From assembly GCA_017858135.1 (NCBI GenBank), contig JAFMBY010000014.1, positions 1-38,614 of the forward strand: a stretch of DNA of 38,614 nt, written 5' to 3'. The notes under the pieces were generated by a model. That model saw only the letters and a program-made list of their open reading frames with translations. It did no database searches and was not told the DNA's origin. Below, piece after piece: positions 7,385 through 16,435 of this stretch. Positions within the stretch are counted from its first letter, which is position 1; each line of letters begins with the position of its first letter. Both the position numbers and the translations under genes were made by a program. This stretch comes from Porticoccaceae bacterium (GTDB taxonomy: Bacteria > Pseudomonadota > Gammaproteobacteria > Pseudomonadales > Porticoccaceae).

Positions 7385-8041
7385 TCAGCCCCGCAGAGAA
7401 ATAATATCCCACTCTTTGGTTTCCGCCGTTTCTCGAAGGGCCCGGCAGGGATCTACTGCCACAGGATGCTCTACTTCCAGCAGTAGCGGCAGATCATTGA
7501 TTGAGTCGCTGTAAAACCAGCTACCCTCAAGCGTTTCATTGTGCTCCTGCAGCCAGGCATTGAGTCGTATTACCTTGCCTTCTTTATAGGTTGGCGTCCC
7601 CGCCACTTTACCTGTGTAGCGCCCGTCGACGATTTCGGCATCTGTTGCGAGCAGCTCAGACACGCCGAGACTGTGGCAGATTGGCTCAACAATAAAGCGG
7701 TTGGTGGAGGTGATAATCAATAGTCGATCGCCGGCGTCGCGGTGTTTTTGCAGCAGCGCTTGGGCTTTCGGCAAATGCATAGGGCTGATGATCTGGCGCA
7801 TAAATTCTTCGTGCAGTTGCGCCAGTTCCGATATAGACATTTTTGTCAGTGGCTGAAGAGAAAATTCCAAATAGGCGAAAATATCCAAACTACCGGCGAC
7901 ATAATCAGCGTAGAATTGATCATTGGTCTTCTTGAACTGCTGTGCGTCTACTCGCTGCTCAGACACTAAAAACTCGCCCCAGCTGTGGTCACTATCGCCA
8001 GCGATCAGAGTGTTGTCGAGGTCGAAAATAGCCAGTGCCAT
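7385..8041 (-). CDS. HAD-IB family phosphatase (SerB/CicA-like)
   Basis: A 218-residue cytoplasmic phosphatase of the haloacid dehalogenase superfamily. Motif I is FDLDNTLIAGDSD (residues 5-17, nucleophile Asp), motif II is LLIITSTNRFI (about 107-117), the Lys of motif III is in YKEGKVIRL, and motif IV is YSDSINDLPLL. The alpha-helical cap between motifs I and II fits the HAD-IB/phosphoserine-phosphatase type. The substrate is unknown. The equivalent gene sits next to rppH and ptsP in Pseudomonas, and here too it is divergent from rppH, with 135 bp between them. Confidence 0.87.
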   Translation of the reverse strand: MALAIFDLDNTLIAGDSDHSWGEFLVSEQRVDAQQFKKTNDQFYADYVAGSLDIFAYLEFSLQPLTKMSISELAQLHEEFMRQIISPMHLPKAQALLQKHRDAGDRLLIITSTNRFIVEPICHSLGVSELLATDAEIVDGRYTGKVAGTPTYKEGKVIRLNAWLQEHNETLEGSWFYSDSINDLPLLLEVEHPVAVDPCRALRETAETKEWDIISLRG

Positions 8042-8176
8042 AGAATAGGGTCCAATTGAGTTTGTGGGCCGTGAGGATAACCATAGCGGGTTGTTGCCTC
8101 AAGAGAAAATTGCCGAGACCCGCAGACTATGGAACAATGATCGGCGTCAATGCGTTGAAAAAAGGGTGTATTTGAT

Positions 8177-8680
8177 TTGGTTGATAAGGATGGTTTTCGC
8201 TCGAATGTCGCTATTGTCATAGGTGATGGTAATGGTCGTTTGTTTTGGGCGAAACGGATTCGACAGCAGGCTTGGCAGTTTCCTCAGGGCGGCATTGATC
8301 GGGGTGAAAGTGCAGAAGACGCGCTCTATCGCGAGCTCTATGAAGAGGTGGGGCTGAAGTCCAATGACGTGAAAATTATTCAGCGCTCAAAGCGCTGGCT
8401 GCGCTACCATATTCCTGAACAGATGCAGCGCAAACACACCAAACCGCTTTGTATCGGTCAAAAACAGCGCTGGTTTTATCTGCAAATGACCTGTGATCCG
8501 CAACTGGTTCGCTTCGACACCAGTGGAACCCCCGAATTTGATGATTGGAAATGGGTTAATTACTGGTATCCGGTCAATTCAGTTATCGCATTTAAGCGTA
8601 ATATCTATCGCAACGCATTGCAGGAATTCTCCTCGGTCAATGCTCGCTTGCAACAATCACTACCCTCTAAAGGCCTTTAA
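8177..8680 (+). CDS. rppH: RNA pyrophosphohydrolase (TTG start)
   Basis: The product is a 167-residue Nudix hydrolase that removes pyrophosphate from mRNA 5' ends and so triggers RNase E decay. The Nudix box is GGIDRGESAEDALYRELYEE plus VGL (about residues 38-60). FPQGGI, WLRYHIP and CIGQKQRWF are RppH-specific signatures. The N-terminus VDKDGFRSNVAIVIGD aligns with the E. coli MIDDDGYRPNVGIVI, which fixes the start at the TTG at 8177. No ATG or GTG lies at that position. An AAGGG ribosome binding site is about 10 nt upstream. The stop is 2 nt before ptsP, so the pair is an operon. Confidence 0.95.
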   Translation: MVDKDGFRSNVAIVIGDGNGRLFWAKRIRQQAWQFPQGGIDRGESAEDALYRELYEEVGLKSNDVKIIQRSKRWLRYHIPEQMQRKHTKPLCIGQKQRWFYLQMTCDPQLVRFDTSGTPEFDDWKWVNYWYPVNSVIAFKRNIYRNALQEFSSVNARLQQSLPSKGL

Positions 8681-8682
8681 TA

Positions 8683-10995
8683 ATGTTGGCGTCGTTGCGC
8701 AATATAGTGCAGGAAGTCAATAGCGCCCGCAGTCTCGGTGAGGTGCTGACAATCATTGTCAAAGAAGTGCGTTCGGCCATGCAGGCGGGGGTGTGCTCGG
8801 TCTACCTGTTTGATGAGTCTGATCAGCGCTATGTGCTGATGGCCACTGAAGGCTTGCGTGAGGAGTCGATTGGCAAGGTGCGATTGGCCATGCGCGAAGG
8901 GCTGGTTGGTCTGGTCGCGGCGCGCGAGGAGCCACTCAATTTAGAGGATGCCGACAAGCATCCAAATTTTGCTTATTTCGAAGAAACCGGCGAGCGACCA
9001 TTTCACTCATTTTTGGGTGTGCCGATTATTCATCATCGCAAGGTGCTCGGCGTACTGGTATTGCAGCAGGAAACGCGGAGACGTTTCGAGGGTGAGGAAG
9101 AGGCCTTTGTAGTGACGGTCTGTGCGCAGCTATCGGGCGCTATTGCTCACGCGGAAGCTACTGGTGCACTGCGTCAACTGGCTTCGGCGGGCCGGGGCAA
9201 GAGCCGTGAAGCAATATTTCGCGGCATTCCCAGCTCGCCCGGTGTCGGCATTGGCCGTGTTGTGTTGGTTGCTGCCACCGCAGAGCTGAAATCTGTTCCC
9301 GAGCGTTTTGCCAGTGACATCCCCACAGAAATTGAAATTTTTCGCACGGCGCTGGAATCGGCCAAAGGCGATATGCGCAACCTCAGTAAGGGACTTGAGG
9401 GGAAGCTCAGCTCAGAAGAGATTGCCTTATTCGATATCTACATTCGCATGCTTGACGATCACTCTCTAGGCGGTGAGGTCATCGCAGCGATTGTCGACGG
9501 CCAGGCGGCGCAGAGCGCCTGGAGCTCGGTAATCCTCAAACATGTGCGCGCTTTTCGCAAAATGGACGACCCTTACTTGCGTGAGCGAGCGGCAGATGTC
9601 AACGATCTCGGCCGCCGTGTTCTGGGTTATCTACAGCGCAATGAAAAAAACACTCAGCCGTTGCCGCGACGCATTGTTTTGGTTGGTGAAGATCTGTCCG
9701 CGTCGGCGCTCGCCGATATTCCAGTGAACCGATTGGTCGGCATTGTGTCGATCAAAGGATCGAGTAACTCACATATGGCAATTGTTGGTCGCGCGCTAGG
9801 CGTGCCAACGGTGATGGGAGCGGTGGACCTTCCCTGGGCGGAGATGGAGGGCCATGAGTTAATTATTGATGGCTTCAGTGGTGATGTGATCAGCCGCGCC
9901 AGCCGCAATACCCGGCGTGCTTACTTGCAGCGTCAGCGAGAAGAAAAGCTGCTCACCAAAGACCTTGAAAAGCTCCGTGATATCCCCTGTGTGACACCCG
10001 ACGGGTTCCCATTGGCGCTGTGGATTAACACGGGCCTGCGTCAGGATATTGCGCTGGCATTAAAAAGCAGCGCTGAAGGAGTCGGTCTCTACCGTACAGA
10101 AATTCCCTTTTTTATGCGCTCTAGCTTCCCCACGGAAGATGAGCAAACGGAAATTTATCGCGAGCAACTCAAGGCATTCGCGCCCAACCCTGTCACCATG
10201 CGAACCTTGGATATCGGCGGCGATAAAGCGCTACCGTACTTTCCTATAGAAGAAGAAAATCCCTTCCTCGGCTGGCGCGGCATCCGCATTTCCCTTGACC
10301 ACCCGGAGATTTTTCTGGCTCAAATCCGCGCCATGTTGCGCGCCAGTGAGGGGCTTAATAATTTACGTATTATGTTGCCGATGATTAGCAGCGTGCCAGA
10401 GCTAGATCGTGCGCTGGAGCTTATCGACAGGGCCTATCGAGAGCTTATGCAAGAGGAGGGATACCAGCTCGAAAAGCCTGCGGTGGGTGCCATGATTGAG
10501 GTGCCTGCGGCGGTTTATCAGGTCAAGGAGATAGGCCGTCGGGTGGATTTCCTCTCCGTCGGCACCAATGATCTGACCCAGTATTTACTTGCTGTCGATC
10601 GCAATAATCCGCGTGTTGCCAATCTTTATCACTCGCTGCATCCGGCCGTTTTGCGAGCACTCAAGAGTATTATTGAGCAGGCAGATTCGGTTCATTGCAA
10701 TGTCAGCGTCTGCGGTGAGATGGCAGGCGACCCACTTAGTGCTGTGATATTGCTGGGGCTCGGTTACGATCATTTGTCGATGAGTGCTAATAGCTTGTTA
10801 AAAGTAAAATCCATGCTCAATCAGGTATCTAAAGTCGAGGCCCGGAGCCTGGCAAAGCGCGCACTGCGAATGTCTGATGCGGGTTCTGTGTCGCTGTTGC
10901 TGACAGATGCTCTCAATCGACCCGAGCTATCTAAACTGTATCGGCCGGTAGAGATTGATGCGTTTCCGGTTTTACCGTCAACGCTCAGAAAGTAA
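8683..10995 (+). CDS. ptsP: PTS-Ntr phosphoenolpyruvate phosphotransferase EI(Ntr)
   Basis: A 770-residue protein in three parts: an N-terminal GAF domain (about 1-160), PEP-utiliser N-terminal and mobile domains with the phospho-histidine in GSSNSHMAIVGRALGVPTVMG (about 360-380), and the C-terminal PEP-binding TIM barrel (RTEIPFF, RTLDIGGDKALPYF, GWRGIRISL, SVGTNDLTQYLLAVDR, VCGEMAGDP). It transfers phosphate from PEP to NPr and EIIA(Ntr), a regulatory cascade that senses nitrogen and carbon through glutamine/2-oxoglutarate binding at the GAF domain. The rppH-ptsP order is conserved widely in gammaproteobacteria. Its last 11 bp overlap the 3' end of the opposite-strand NRDE gene. Confidence 0.97.
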   Translation: MLASLRNIVQEVNSARSLGEVLTIIVKEVRSAMQAGVCSVYLFDESDQRYVLMATEGLREESIGKVRLAMREGLVGLVAAREEPLNLEDADKHPNFAYFEETGERPFHSFLGVPIIHHRKVLGVLVLQQETRRRFEGEEEAFVVTVCAQLSGAIAHAEATGALRQLASAGRGKSREAIFRGIPSSPGVGIGRVVLVAATAELKSVPERFASDIPTEIEIFRTALESAKGDMRNLSKGLEGKLSSEEIALFDIYIRMLDDHSLGGEVIAAIVDGQAAQSAWSSVILKHVRAFRKMDDPYLRERAADVNDLGRRVLGYLQRNEKNTQPLPRRIVLVGEDLSASALADIPVNRLVGIVSIKGSSNSHMAIVGRALGVPTVMGAVDLPWAEMEGHELIIDGFSGDVISRASRNTRRAYLQRQREEKLLTKDLEKLRDIPCVTPDGFPLALWINTGLRQDIALALKSSAEGVGLYRTEIPFFMRSSFPTEDEQTEIYREQLKAFAPNPVTMRTLDIGGDKALPYFPIEEENPFLGWRGIRISLDHPEIFLAQIRAMLRASEGLNNLRIMLPMISSVPELDRALELIDRAYRELMQEEGYQLEKPAVGAMIEVPAAVYQVKEIGRRVDFLSVGTNDLTQYLLAVDRNNPRVANLYHSLHPAVLRALKSIIEQADSVHCNVSVCGEMAGDPLSAVILLGLGYDHLSMSANSLLKVKSMLNQVSKVEARSLAKRALRMSDAGSVSLLLTDALNRPELSKLYRPVEIDAFPVLPSTLRK

Positions 10996-11749
10996 ACGCT
11001 CTGCTCGGCTCCGCACTCCCATTAATGTAAGTCTGTTCGGCAATACTGTTGCCTGCCGTTGATAGCACAATCGCGGTGGAGGCTCGTGTGCCATAGTCCT
11101 CGGCGACAATAAACGGCGACGAGAGGCGTTTTTCCCATTCTGCGGGGACGCCTGTGTCGGGGAGCAGATGATCGGCATAAGTTTGCTGTCGGGAAAGCAA
11201 TCCCAGGAGATCAGAGAGCATCTCTTGATCGCTGCGCTGCTTGCCCAATGTCTCGGCGAGCTGTTGGCGCGCATAGTCAACTTTGGGCCAGGGGCTGTCC
11301 AGCAAGTGGTTACTCAAGCCGTAAATGCCTGGCGGCAGGCTGCGAATCTGGTTATCAAAATTGTTTAAATAGACGAGTGCGTCGCCATCATAAATCAGCA
11401 GATTAAAACCACCATAGTGGTCTAGCTCGGGTAATACGGCCTCGGCCCAGTGCTGCGCCGAGGTAGGCGAGCAGAGAAAGCCGCTGACCAGATTGCCGCG
11501 TGAATTTGGTCTCAACTCACGAAAGCCTGGTTTTGAGAGGTCGCGGAAGTTAGTCACCGCGGCGAAGCGGCCATTGCGTGATAGGCCAAGCCATGTGCCG
11601 CCAGCCTCTTGGTCTCTGCCGGCAATCACAGGCATATCCTGCCACCAGTGTAGCGGCAGCGTTGGCCGCTGATAGAACTCATCGCGGTTTGAGCACACGG
11701 CAAGAGTGGTGTTAGCCTGGTATTTAAAAGCGATTGATAAAAGACACAT
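10985..11749 (-). CDS. NRDE family protein (TANGO2-like)
   Basis: A 254-residue protein that starts MCLLSIAF and carries the family signature SNRDEFYQRPT at about residues 20-30, plus AGRDQEAGGTWLGLSRNGRFA and TNFRD. The Cys2 at the mature N-terminus is characteristic of Ntn-hydrolase-like NRDE proteins. Human TANGO2 belongs to this family and has been linked to heme and lipid handling, but no bacterial reaction is established. It is transcribed against ptsP, with the 3' ends overlapping by 11 bp, and is divergent from lgt. Confidence 0.88.
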   Translation of the reverse strand: MCLLSIAFKYQANTTLAVCSNRDEFYQRPTLPLHWWQDMPVIAGRDQEAGGTWLGLSRNGRFAAVTNFRDLSKPGFRELRPNSRGNLVSGFLCSPTSAQHWAEAVLPELDHYGGFNLLIYDGDALVYLNNFDNQIRSLPPGIYGLSNHLLDSPWPKVDYARQQLAETLGKQRSDQEMLSDLLGLLSRQQTYADHLLPDTGVPAEWEKRLSSPFIVAEDYGTRASTAIVLSTAGNSIAEQTYINGSAEPSRAFTF

Positions 11750-11849
11750 GTCCGACAGTGTAGCTTTTTATCCATTAATTGGTTACTCGCATAGCCGCTG
11801 GATAGATAAAAAGTTATTATCTGTGCAACATTTATCCTCGAGAAAAACA

Positions 11850-12674
11850 ATGCTTATTTATCCGCAGATCGACCCGGTTGCACTGTCACTTGGGCCGCTG
11901 AAAATTCACTGGTACGGCATTATGTACCTGTTGGCCTTTGTTTGTGCGTGGCTATTGGCCTCGCGCAACAGTCAGCGCCCTTGGGCGCCGGTTGCTAAAA
12001 CTCAGGTGGAAGATCTGATTGTGTTCGGCGCTTGGGGCGTTATTCTTGGTGGTCGTTTTGGTTATATGCTGTTTTACAGCGCCGATAAATGGCTTGCCGA
12101 TCCGAGTATGATCTTTCGCATCTGGGAAGGCGGCATGTCCTTTCATGGCGGATTGATCGGTGTTGCCCTGGCGCTACTGTTGTACGCCCGAAAGCATAAA
12201 ATCGCTTTTTTGAGTCTGGCTGATTTTGTCGTGCCGCTGGTGCCAGCGGGATTGTTTTTTGGTCGTCTGGGCAATTTTATTGGTCAGGAGCTCTGGGGGC
12301 GTCCAACTGATGTCTCTTGGGGCATGCTGTTTCCAGCCGATCCGGAGCAGCTGGCGCGTCATCCGTCGCAGCTGTATGAAGCGTTACTCGAGGGCGTGGT
12401 ACTGTTTCTGATTATTAACTGGTATGCCAGAAAGCCGCGCTTATTCGGTGAGATTTCCGGTCTGTTTTTAATTCTCTACGGCGTGTTCCGCTTTGCGGTC
12501 GAGTTTGTCCGCCAGCCAGATCCTCAGTTCGCCGGCCAATCGGCTGTTCAGTCAGGCGTGTTTGAGTGGTTGGGCTGGATGACGCGTGGCCAGACACTCT
12601 GTATCCCAATGATTCTTTTGGGCATCTGGTTTATGCGCAGCTCGCTGCGTGGCTTTGTCAGCCGCAAGGCTTAA
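11850..12674 (+). CDS. lgt: Prolipoprotein diacylglyceryl transferase
   Basis: An inner-membrane enzyme that attaches diacylglycerol from phosphatidylglycerol to the lipobox Cys of prolipoproteins. The 274 residues contain about seven hydrophobic segments, HGGLIGVALALL with the conserved His/Gly, the Lgt signature GRLGNFIGQELWGRPTD (about 140), and YGVFRFAVEFVRQPD with the essential second Arg. The start is the ATG at 11850 (MLIYPQIDPVALSLGPLKIHWYG), where homologues begin. The long in-frame upstream extension overlapping the NRDE gene is rejected. It is followed 9 nt later by thyA, as in many gammaproteobacteria. Confidence 0.96.
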   Translation: MLIYPQIDPVALSLGPLKIHWYGIMYLLAFVCAWLLASRNSQRPWAPVAKTQVEDLIVFGAWGVILGGRFGYMLFYSADKWLADPSMIFRIWEGGMSFHGGLIGVALALLLYARKHKIAFLSLADFVVPLVPAGLFFGRLGNFIGQELWGRPTDVSWGMLFPADPEQLARHPSQLYEALLEGVVLFLIINWYARKPRLFGEISGLFLILYGVFRFAVEFVRQPDPQFAGQSAVQSGVFEWLGWMTRGQTLCIPMILLGIWFMRSSLRGFVSRKA

Positions 12675-12683
12675 GGACTTTTA

Positions 12684-13589
12684 ATGAAGCAGTATTTAGA
12701 CTTGGTCAGGCACATTCGTGATCACGGAATAAAAAAGCAAGATCGCACCGGCACTGGCACGCAAAGTATTTTTGGCCACCAGATGCGCTTTGATCTCAGC
12801 CAGGGTTTTCCGTTGGTGACAACCAAAAAAGTCCATCTCAAATCGATACTCCACGAGCTGCTGTGGTTTATTCGCGGCGATACCAATATTCGCTATCTGG
12901 TTGAGCATGGCGTCGGTATTTGGAATGACTGGCCCTATCAGAGCTGGCTGCGGGAAACCGGTCAAGAAGCGGACTATCCAATGTACTCGCCGCAGTGGAA
13001 GTCCAACATGAAGGAATTTATTCAACGCATAAAAGACGACGAGCAGTTTGCCCTTCAGTATGGTGATCTGGGGCCGGTCTACGGTCATCAATGGCGAAAC
13101 TTTGAAGGCGTTGATCAGCTCGCGCAAGTGGTCGCAGATATCAAATCGAACCCCGATTCAAGGCGGCTTATTGTCTCGGCATGGAATCCGAAAGATATTC
13201 CGGTAATGGTGAAATCCGGATTGCCGCCCTGCCACAGTCTGTTCCAGTTTTATGTTAGTGAGGGCAGGCTCTCCTGCCAACTCTACCAGCGCAGCGCCGA
13301 CGTGTTTCTGGGGGTGCCCTTTAATATTGCGTCCTACGCCATATTGACGCTGATGATTGCCCAGGTGACCGGTTTGCAAGCGGGCGATTTTGTCCACACC
13401 TTTGGCGACGCCCACCTCTATAGTAACCATATGGATCAGGTTGAAGAGCAGCTCGGCCGAGAGATCTATCCGCTGCCGACATTGGCGATAAATCCCCAAG
13501 TCGAAAACCTGTTTGACTTTGTCTATGAGGACTTTGAGCTGCTCAATTACCAGAGTCATGGTCCTATTTCCGCACCGGTGGCTGTCTAA
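12684..13589 (+). CDS. thyA: Thymidylate synthase
   Basis: Converts dUMP to dTMP using 5,10-methylene-THF. It has 301 residues, longer than the 264-residue E. coli enzyme. The extra residues lie in the small domain (about 84-125, around [19 protein letters not shown]), as in the long ThyA forms. The catalytic Cys is in [43 protein letters not shown] and [12 protein letters not shown] are diagnostic. The stop codon overlaps the folA ATG by one base (TAATG), so DHFR, which regenerates the THF consumed here, is translationally coupled. Confidence 0.97.
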   Translation: MKQYLDLVRHIRDHGIKKQDRTGTGTQSIFGHQMRFDLSQGFPLVTTKKVHLKSILHELLWFIRGDTNIRYLVEHGVGIWNDWPYQSWLRETGQEADYPMYSPQWKSNMKEFIQRIKDDEQFALQYGDLGPVYGHQWRNFEGVDQLAQVVADIKSNPDSRRLIVSAWNPKDIPVMVKSGLPPCHSLFQFYVSEGRLSCQLYQRSADVFLGVPFNIASYAILTLMIAQVTGLQAGDFVHTFGDAHLYSNHMDQVEEQLGREIYPLPTLAINPQVENLFDFVYEDFELLNYQSHGPISAPVAV

Positions 13590-14092
13590 TGAACGTTTCC
13601 TTAATAGTCGCTGTAAGCCGTAACGGCGTGATTGGCCTTGATAACCAGCTGCCTTGGCATTTGCCAGAAGATCTCAAATACTTTAAATCGGTCACCATGG
13701 GCAAGCCCCTGATTATGGGGCGCAAGACCTTTGAGTCGATTGGTCGACCCCTTCCCGGGCGCACTAATATCGTCATCACTCGCGACAGTGGCTGGCACGC
13801 TGAGGGCGTTGAGGTCGCTCAAACCTTGCTCCAAGCCATGACCCTTGCACGCTTGGCCTGTGCTCAGGCGGAGTTGAATGAGATTATGGTCATCGGGGGT
13901 GAGCAGATATATCGTCTGGCACTACCTGTTGCCGACCGCCTCTACTTGACTGAAGTGCAGGCTGAGGTTGAGGGCGACGCCTTTTTTCCAGCCTATGATC
14001 CTGACCAATGGCAACAGATTAGCGAGCAATTACCCCAGCAGACCGACACGCATCCCTACCGTTTTCTTGTCCTCGATCGAAAGCGCAGCTAA
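13589..14092 (+). CDS. folA: Dihydrofolate reductase
   Basis: A 167-residue NADPH-dependent enzyme that reduces dihydrofolate to tetrahydrofolate. Visible motifs are IVAVSRNGVIGLDNQLPWHLPEDLKYFK with the catalytic Asp of the LPEDL segment, the cofactor-binding GKPLIMGRKTFESIGRPLPGR, and MVIGGEQIYRLALPVADRLYLTEV. Its ATG overlaps the thyA stop by one base. It is the last gene of lgt-thyA-folA. The only hairpin after it is the AT-rich inverted repeat at 14093, which directly abuts the stop codon. Confidence 0.97.
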   Translation: MNVSLIVAVSRNGVIGLDNQLPWHLPEDLKYFKSVTMGKPLIMGRKTFESIGRPLPGRTNIVITRDSGWHAEGVEVAQTLLQAMTLARLACAQAELNEIMVIGGEQIYRLALPVADRLYLTEVQAEVEGDAFFPAYDPDQWQQISEQLPQQTDTHPYRFLVLDRKRS

Positions 14093-14111
14093 TTGTTACA
14101 TTAGGTAACAA
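14093..14111. repeat. 7-bp perfect inverted repeat (TTGTTAC-N5-GTAACAA)
   Basis: It begins at the base after the folA stop codon and has a 5-nt spacer (ATTAG). The stem is AT-rich and no T-run follows on the plus strand, so termination would be weak. The symmetrical form also fits a dimeric repressor site about 175 bp before the TonB-operon start codon. No known regulator is assigned. Confidence 0.45.
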
Positions 14112-14284
14112 AAATAATTCTTCTGTTCTTGACCACCGACAATTTCTCTCCTCGCATTGATTCTTGAACATGAGACTGTTAAAAAGACGCTCGAACAAAA
14201 TTTGTCAAATGAAAAGTGCGTTATATTGCTGCTTGTTTGACATTAAAAAGATCATCAATCCGATAGACCCAAGTTGAGGGAACT

Positions 14285-15067
14285 ATGAAAAAGCAACCAC
14301 TAAAAGCATTGGCGTTATTTGCCGTTCTTGCCGGTGGCTTAGCTGCTAACGCAGTTCAGGCTACAGAGGTAAGTGAAGTGCTAAAAGCCGGCGCCGATAA
14401 AGTTCAGGCGGCCAAAACAGCACAGACAAAAGTCGATCGCATCGCCGATCAGACCGACGGTCTGCTGCAAGAGTTCAAACAGGTAAATAAGCAGATCGAA
14501 AGTCTGCGTGTTTACAACTCTCAGCTCGAGCGTCAGATTGCTAGCCAAAAGCAAATGATGGCAGAGCTCGTTGAGTCGATTGAGAACGCTACTGTTATTG
14601 AGCGAGGTATCTCGCCATTGATGGAAGACATGCTCAAAGCGCTTCGCGAATTTGTTGCCTTGGATGTTCCCTTTAAGAGCGAACAGCGCGAGGAGGCTAT
14701 CGAAGCTCTTTTCGATAACCTAGACAGTGCCAAGTTCTCAGCTGCCGAAAAATTCCGTCAGATTCTCGAAATCTATGATATTGAGTCTGAGTACAGCCTC
14801 TCTCTCGAAACTTATCGCGATCTCGTTGATATCAATGGTGATGGAGCTGAAGTTGAAGTCGATATGCTGCGCATCGGCCGTGTTGCCCTGATGTATCAAA
14901 CAAAAGATAAATCACAGACAGGTGCCTGGAACAAAGCCACCGGATCTTGGGAAACACTGGCTTCCGATTACCGACGCCCTGTAGACCAAGGTATCCGCAT
15001 CGCTAAGAAACTGGCGCCGCAGGATGTCATGGAAATGCCGATTAATGTTCCGGAGACAGCACAATGA
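14285..15067 (+). CDS. DUF3450 periplasmic coiled-coil protein of the TonB operon
   Basis: A 260-residue protein. The signal peptide (about 1-26) ends NAVQA. A long heptad-rich coiled coil runs over about 35-105 (RIADQTDGLLQEFKQVNKQIESL onward), and a conserved globular part follows with ERGISPLMEDML, LDVPFKSEQREEAIE and a GTSF-free C-terminus. DUF3450 proteins are encoded beside TtpC-type TonB systems in marine gammaproteobacteria. Their role is unproven. A periplasmic spacer or scaffold for the channel complex is an inference from position and coiled coil. GAGGG lies 6 nt before the ATG. The stop overlaps the next ATG by 4 nt (ATGA), so the two proteins are translationally coupled. Confidence 0.87.
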   Translation: MKKQPLKALALFAVLAGGLAANAVQATEVSEVLKAGADKVQAAKTAQTKVDRIADQTDGLLQEFKQVNKQIESLRVYNSQLERQIASQKQMMAELVESIENATVIERGISPLMEDMLKALREFVALDVPFKSEQREEAIEALFDNLDSAKFSAAEKFRQILEIYDIESEYSLSLETYRDLVDINGDGAEVEVDMLRIGRVALMYQTKDKSQTGAWNKATGSWETLASDYRRPVDQGIRIAKKLAPQDVMEMPINVPETAQ

Positions 15068-16434
15068 AACTGAAATTCGTTAAAGTTTGTGCCGCTTTTA
15101 TCGCTGCTGCTTCGCTAAGCATGCCAGCGCTGGCACAGGATGCAAAAACACTCGATGAGCTACTGAACATGATTCAGAGTTCAAAGATTTCTGAGACTCA
15201 AGACTATCGCGATCGTGAGACCGAGTTTAAACGTGATCAGCGCAAGCAGGCCGCGGAACTTGCCAAGGCAAAGAACACTAAGACTGCTGAAGAGCGTCGT
15301 TCTGATCGTCTTGAGCAGGATATTCGTGACAATGATCTGAAGCTTGCTGCACTGCGTGAACAGCGTGACAAGCGTCTCGGTTCTCTGAAAGAGCTGTTTG
15401 GACACCTGACAGGCGCCGCCGGTGATATCCGTGCCAACCTGACTCAGTCCATCGTCAGCGCACAGATTCCTGGTCGTACCGAATTTCTTGATGGATTGAT
15501 TGAAAAGATGAGCAGCGATACTCGCCTGCCTTCAATCATGGACATTGAGAAGCTCTGGTATGAGCAGCAGCGTGAGATGATTGAAAGTGGCCGCGTGGTT
15601 AAATTCAATCGTACCGTGCTGCGCGCTGATGGCTCTCAAGAAGAAATGGAAGTTGTCCGTGTTGGTACCTATAACCTGCTAGCTAACGGCATGTATCTCG
15701 AGTACAGCCCGGAAAATGGTCTGGTCTCCGAGCTCGCTCGTCAGCCTTCTGGACATCAGGGCAGTGCTGCTGATCTTCAGGAAGCGGTAAGCGGCTTCAC
15801 TAAAGTTGGTCTCGATCCTACCGGACCTCTGGGTGGCGGTTTGTTGCGTGCACTGATCAATACGCCAACACTGGTTGAGCGCTGGCACTTTGGTGGCATC
15901 GTCGGCTATGTGATTACCGGTGTATTCGTTGTCGCGATTCTGCTCGCCATTTGGCGCTTTGTCTTCCTGCAGGGTGTCTCTTCCAAAGTGTCTGCACAGC
16001 TCCGGTCTCCGGGCACGGCTGACTTGACCAACCCATTGGGTCGCGTTCTCGCGGTGGCGCATGCCAACCCAGGTCTGGATCCAGAGTCACTGGAATTGAA
16101 GTTGCATGAGGCGGTGCTGAAAGAGCGACCCGCCATTGAGTCCGGCCTCAGCCTGCTCAAGATCATCGCCATGGTCGCGCCACTGCTCGGTCTGTTGGGT
16201 ACGGTGACAGGTATGATTATTACCTTCCAGATGATCACATTGTTTGGTGCTGGAGATCCCAAGGCAATGGCCGGCGGTATCTCTCAGGCATTGATCACCA
16301 CTGTATTGGGTCTAGTTGTCGCTATTCCAACCGTCTTGATGCACACCTTGGTCAATGGCAAAGCACAGCGTGTTCTGCATATTCTTGAAGAGCAGAGTGC
16401 CGGAATCGTTGCTGGTTCAGTAGAGGGTCGCTGA
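15064..16434 (+). CDS. ttpC: TtpC-like MotA/TolQ/ExbB proton-channel family protein
   Basis: The protein is 456 residues, much longer than a normal ExbB. A signal peptide (about 1-24, ending PALA) leads into a strongly charged periplasmic coiled coil (about 45-110) and a linker. Membrane segments lie at about 278-302, 361-390 and 405-430. The last two are the MotA/TolQ/ExbB core (MVAPLLGLLGTVTGMIITFQM, GGISQALITTVLGLVVAIPTVLMH). This architecture matches TtpC, the extra component required by Vibrio TonB2 systems. It overlaps the DUF3450 gene by 4 nt and ends 1 nt before exbB. It probably joins the energising complex from the periplasmic side. Confidence 0.9.
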   Translation: MKLKFVKVCAAFIAAASLSMPALAQDAKTLDELLNMIQSSKISETQDYRDRETEFKRDQRKQAAELAKAKNTKTAEERRSDRLEQDIRDNDLKLAALREQRDKRLGSLKELFGHLTGAAGDIRANLTQSIVSAQIPGRTEFLDGLIEKMSSDTRLPSIMDIEKLWYEQQREMIESGRVVKFNRTVLRADGSQEEMEVVRVGTYNLLANGMYLEYSPENGLVSELARQPSGHQGSAADLQEAVSGFTKVGLDPTGPLGGGLLRALINTPTLVERWHFGGIVGYVITGVFVVAILLAIWRFVFLQGVSSKVSAQLRSPGTADLTNPLGRVLAVAHANPGLDPESLELKLHEAVLKERPAIESGLSLLKIIAMVAPLLGLLGTVTGMIITFQMITLFGAGDPKAMAGGISQALITTVLGLVVAIPTVLMHTLVNGKAQRVLHILEEQSAGIVAGSVEGR

Positions 16435-16435
16435 C

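Noticed and set aside
11706-11849. 48-residue N-terminal extension of lgt
   Set aside because: It overlaps the opposite-strand NRDE gene start, and Lgt homologues begin at the ATG at 11850.
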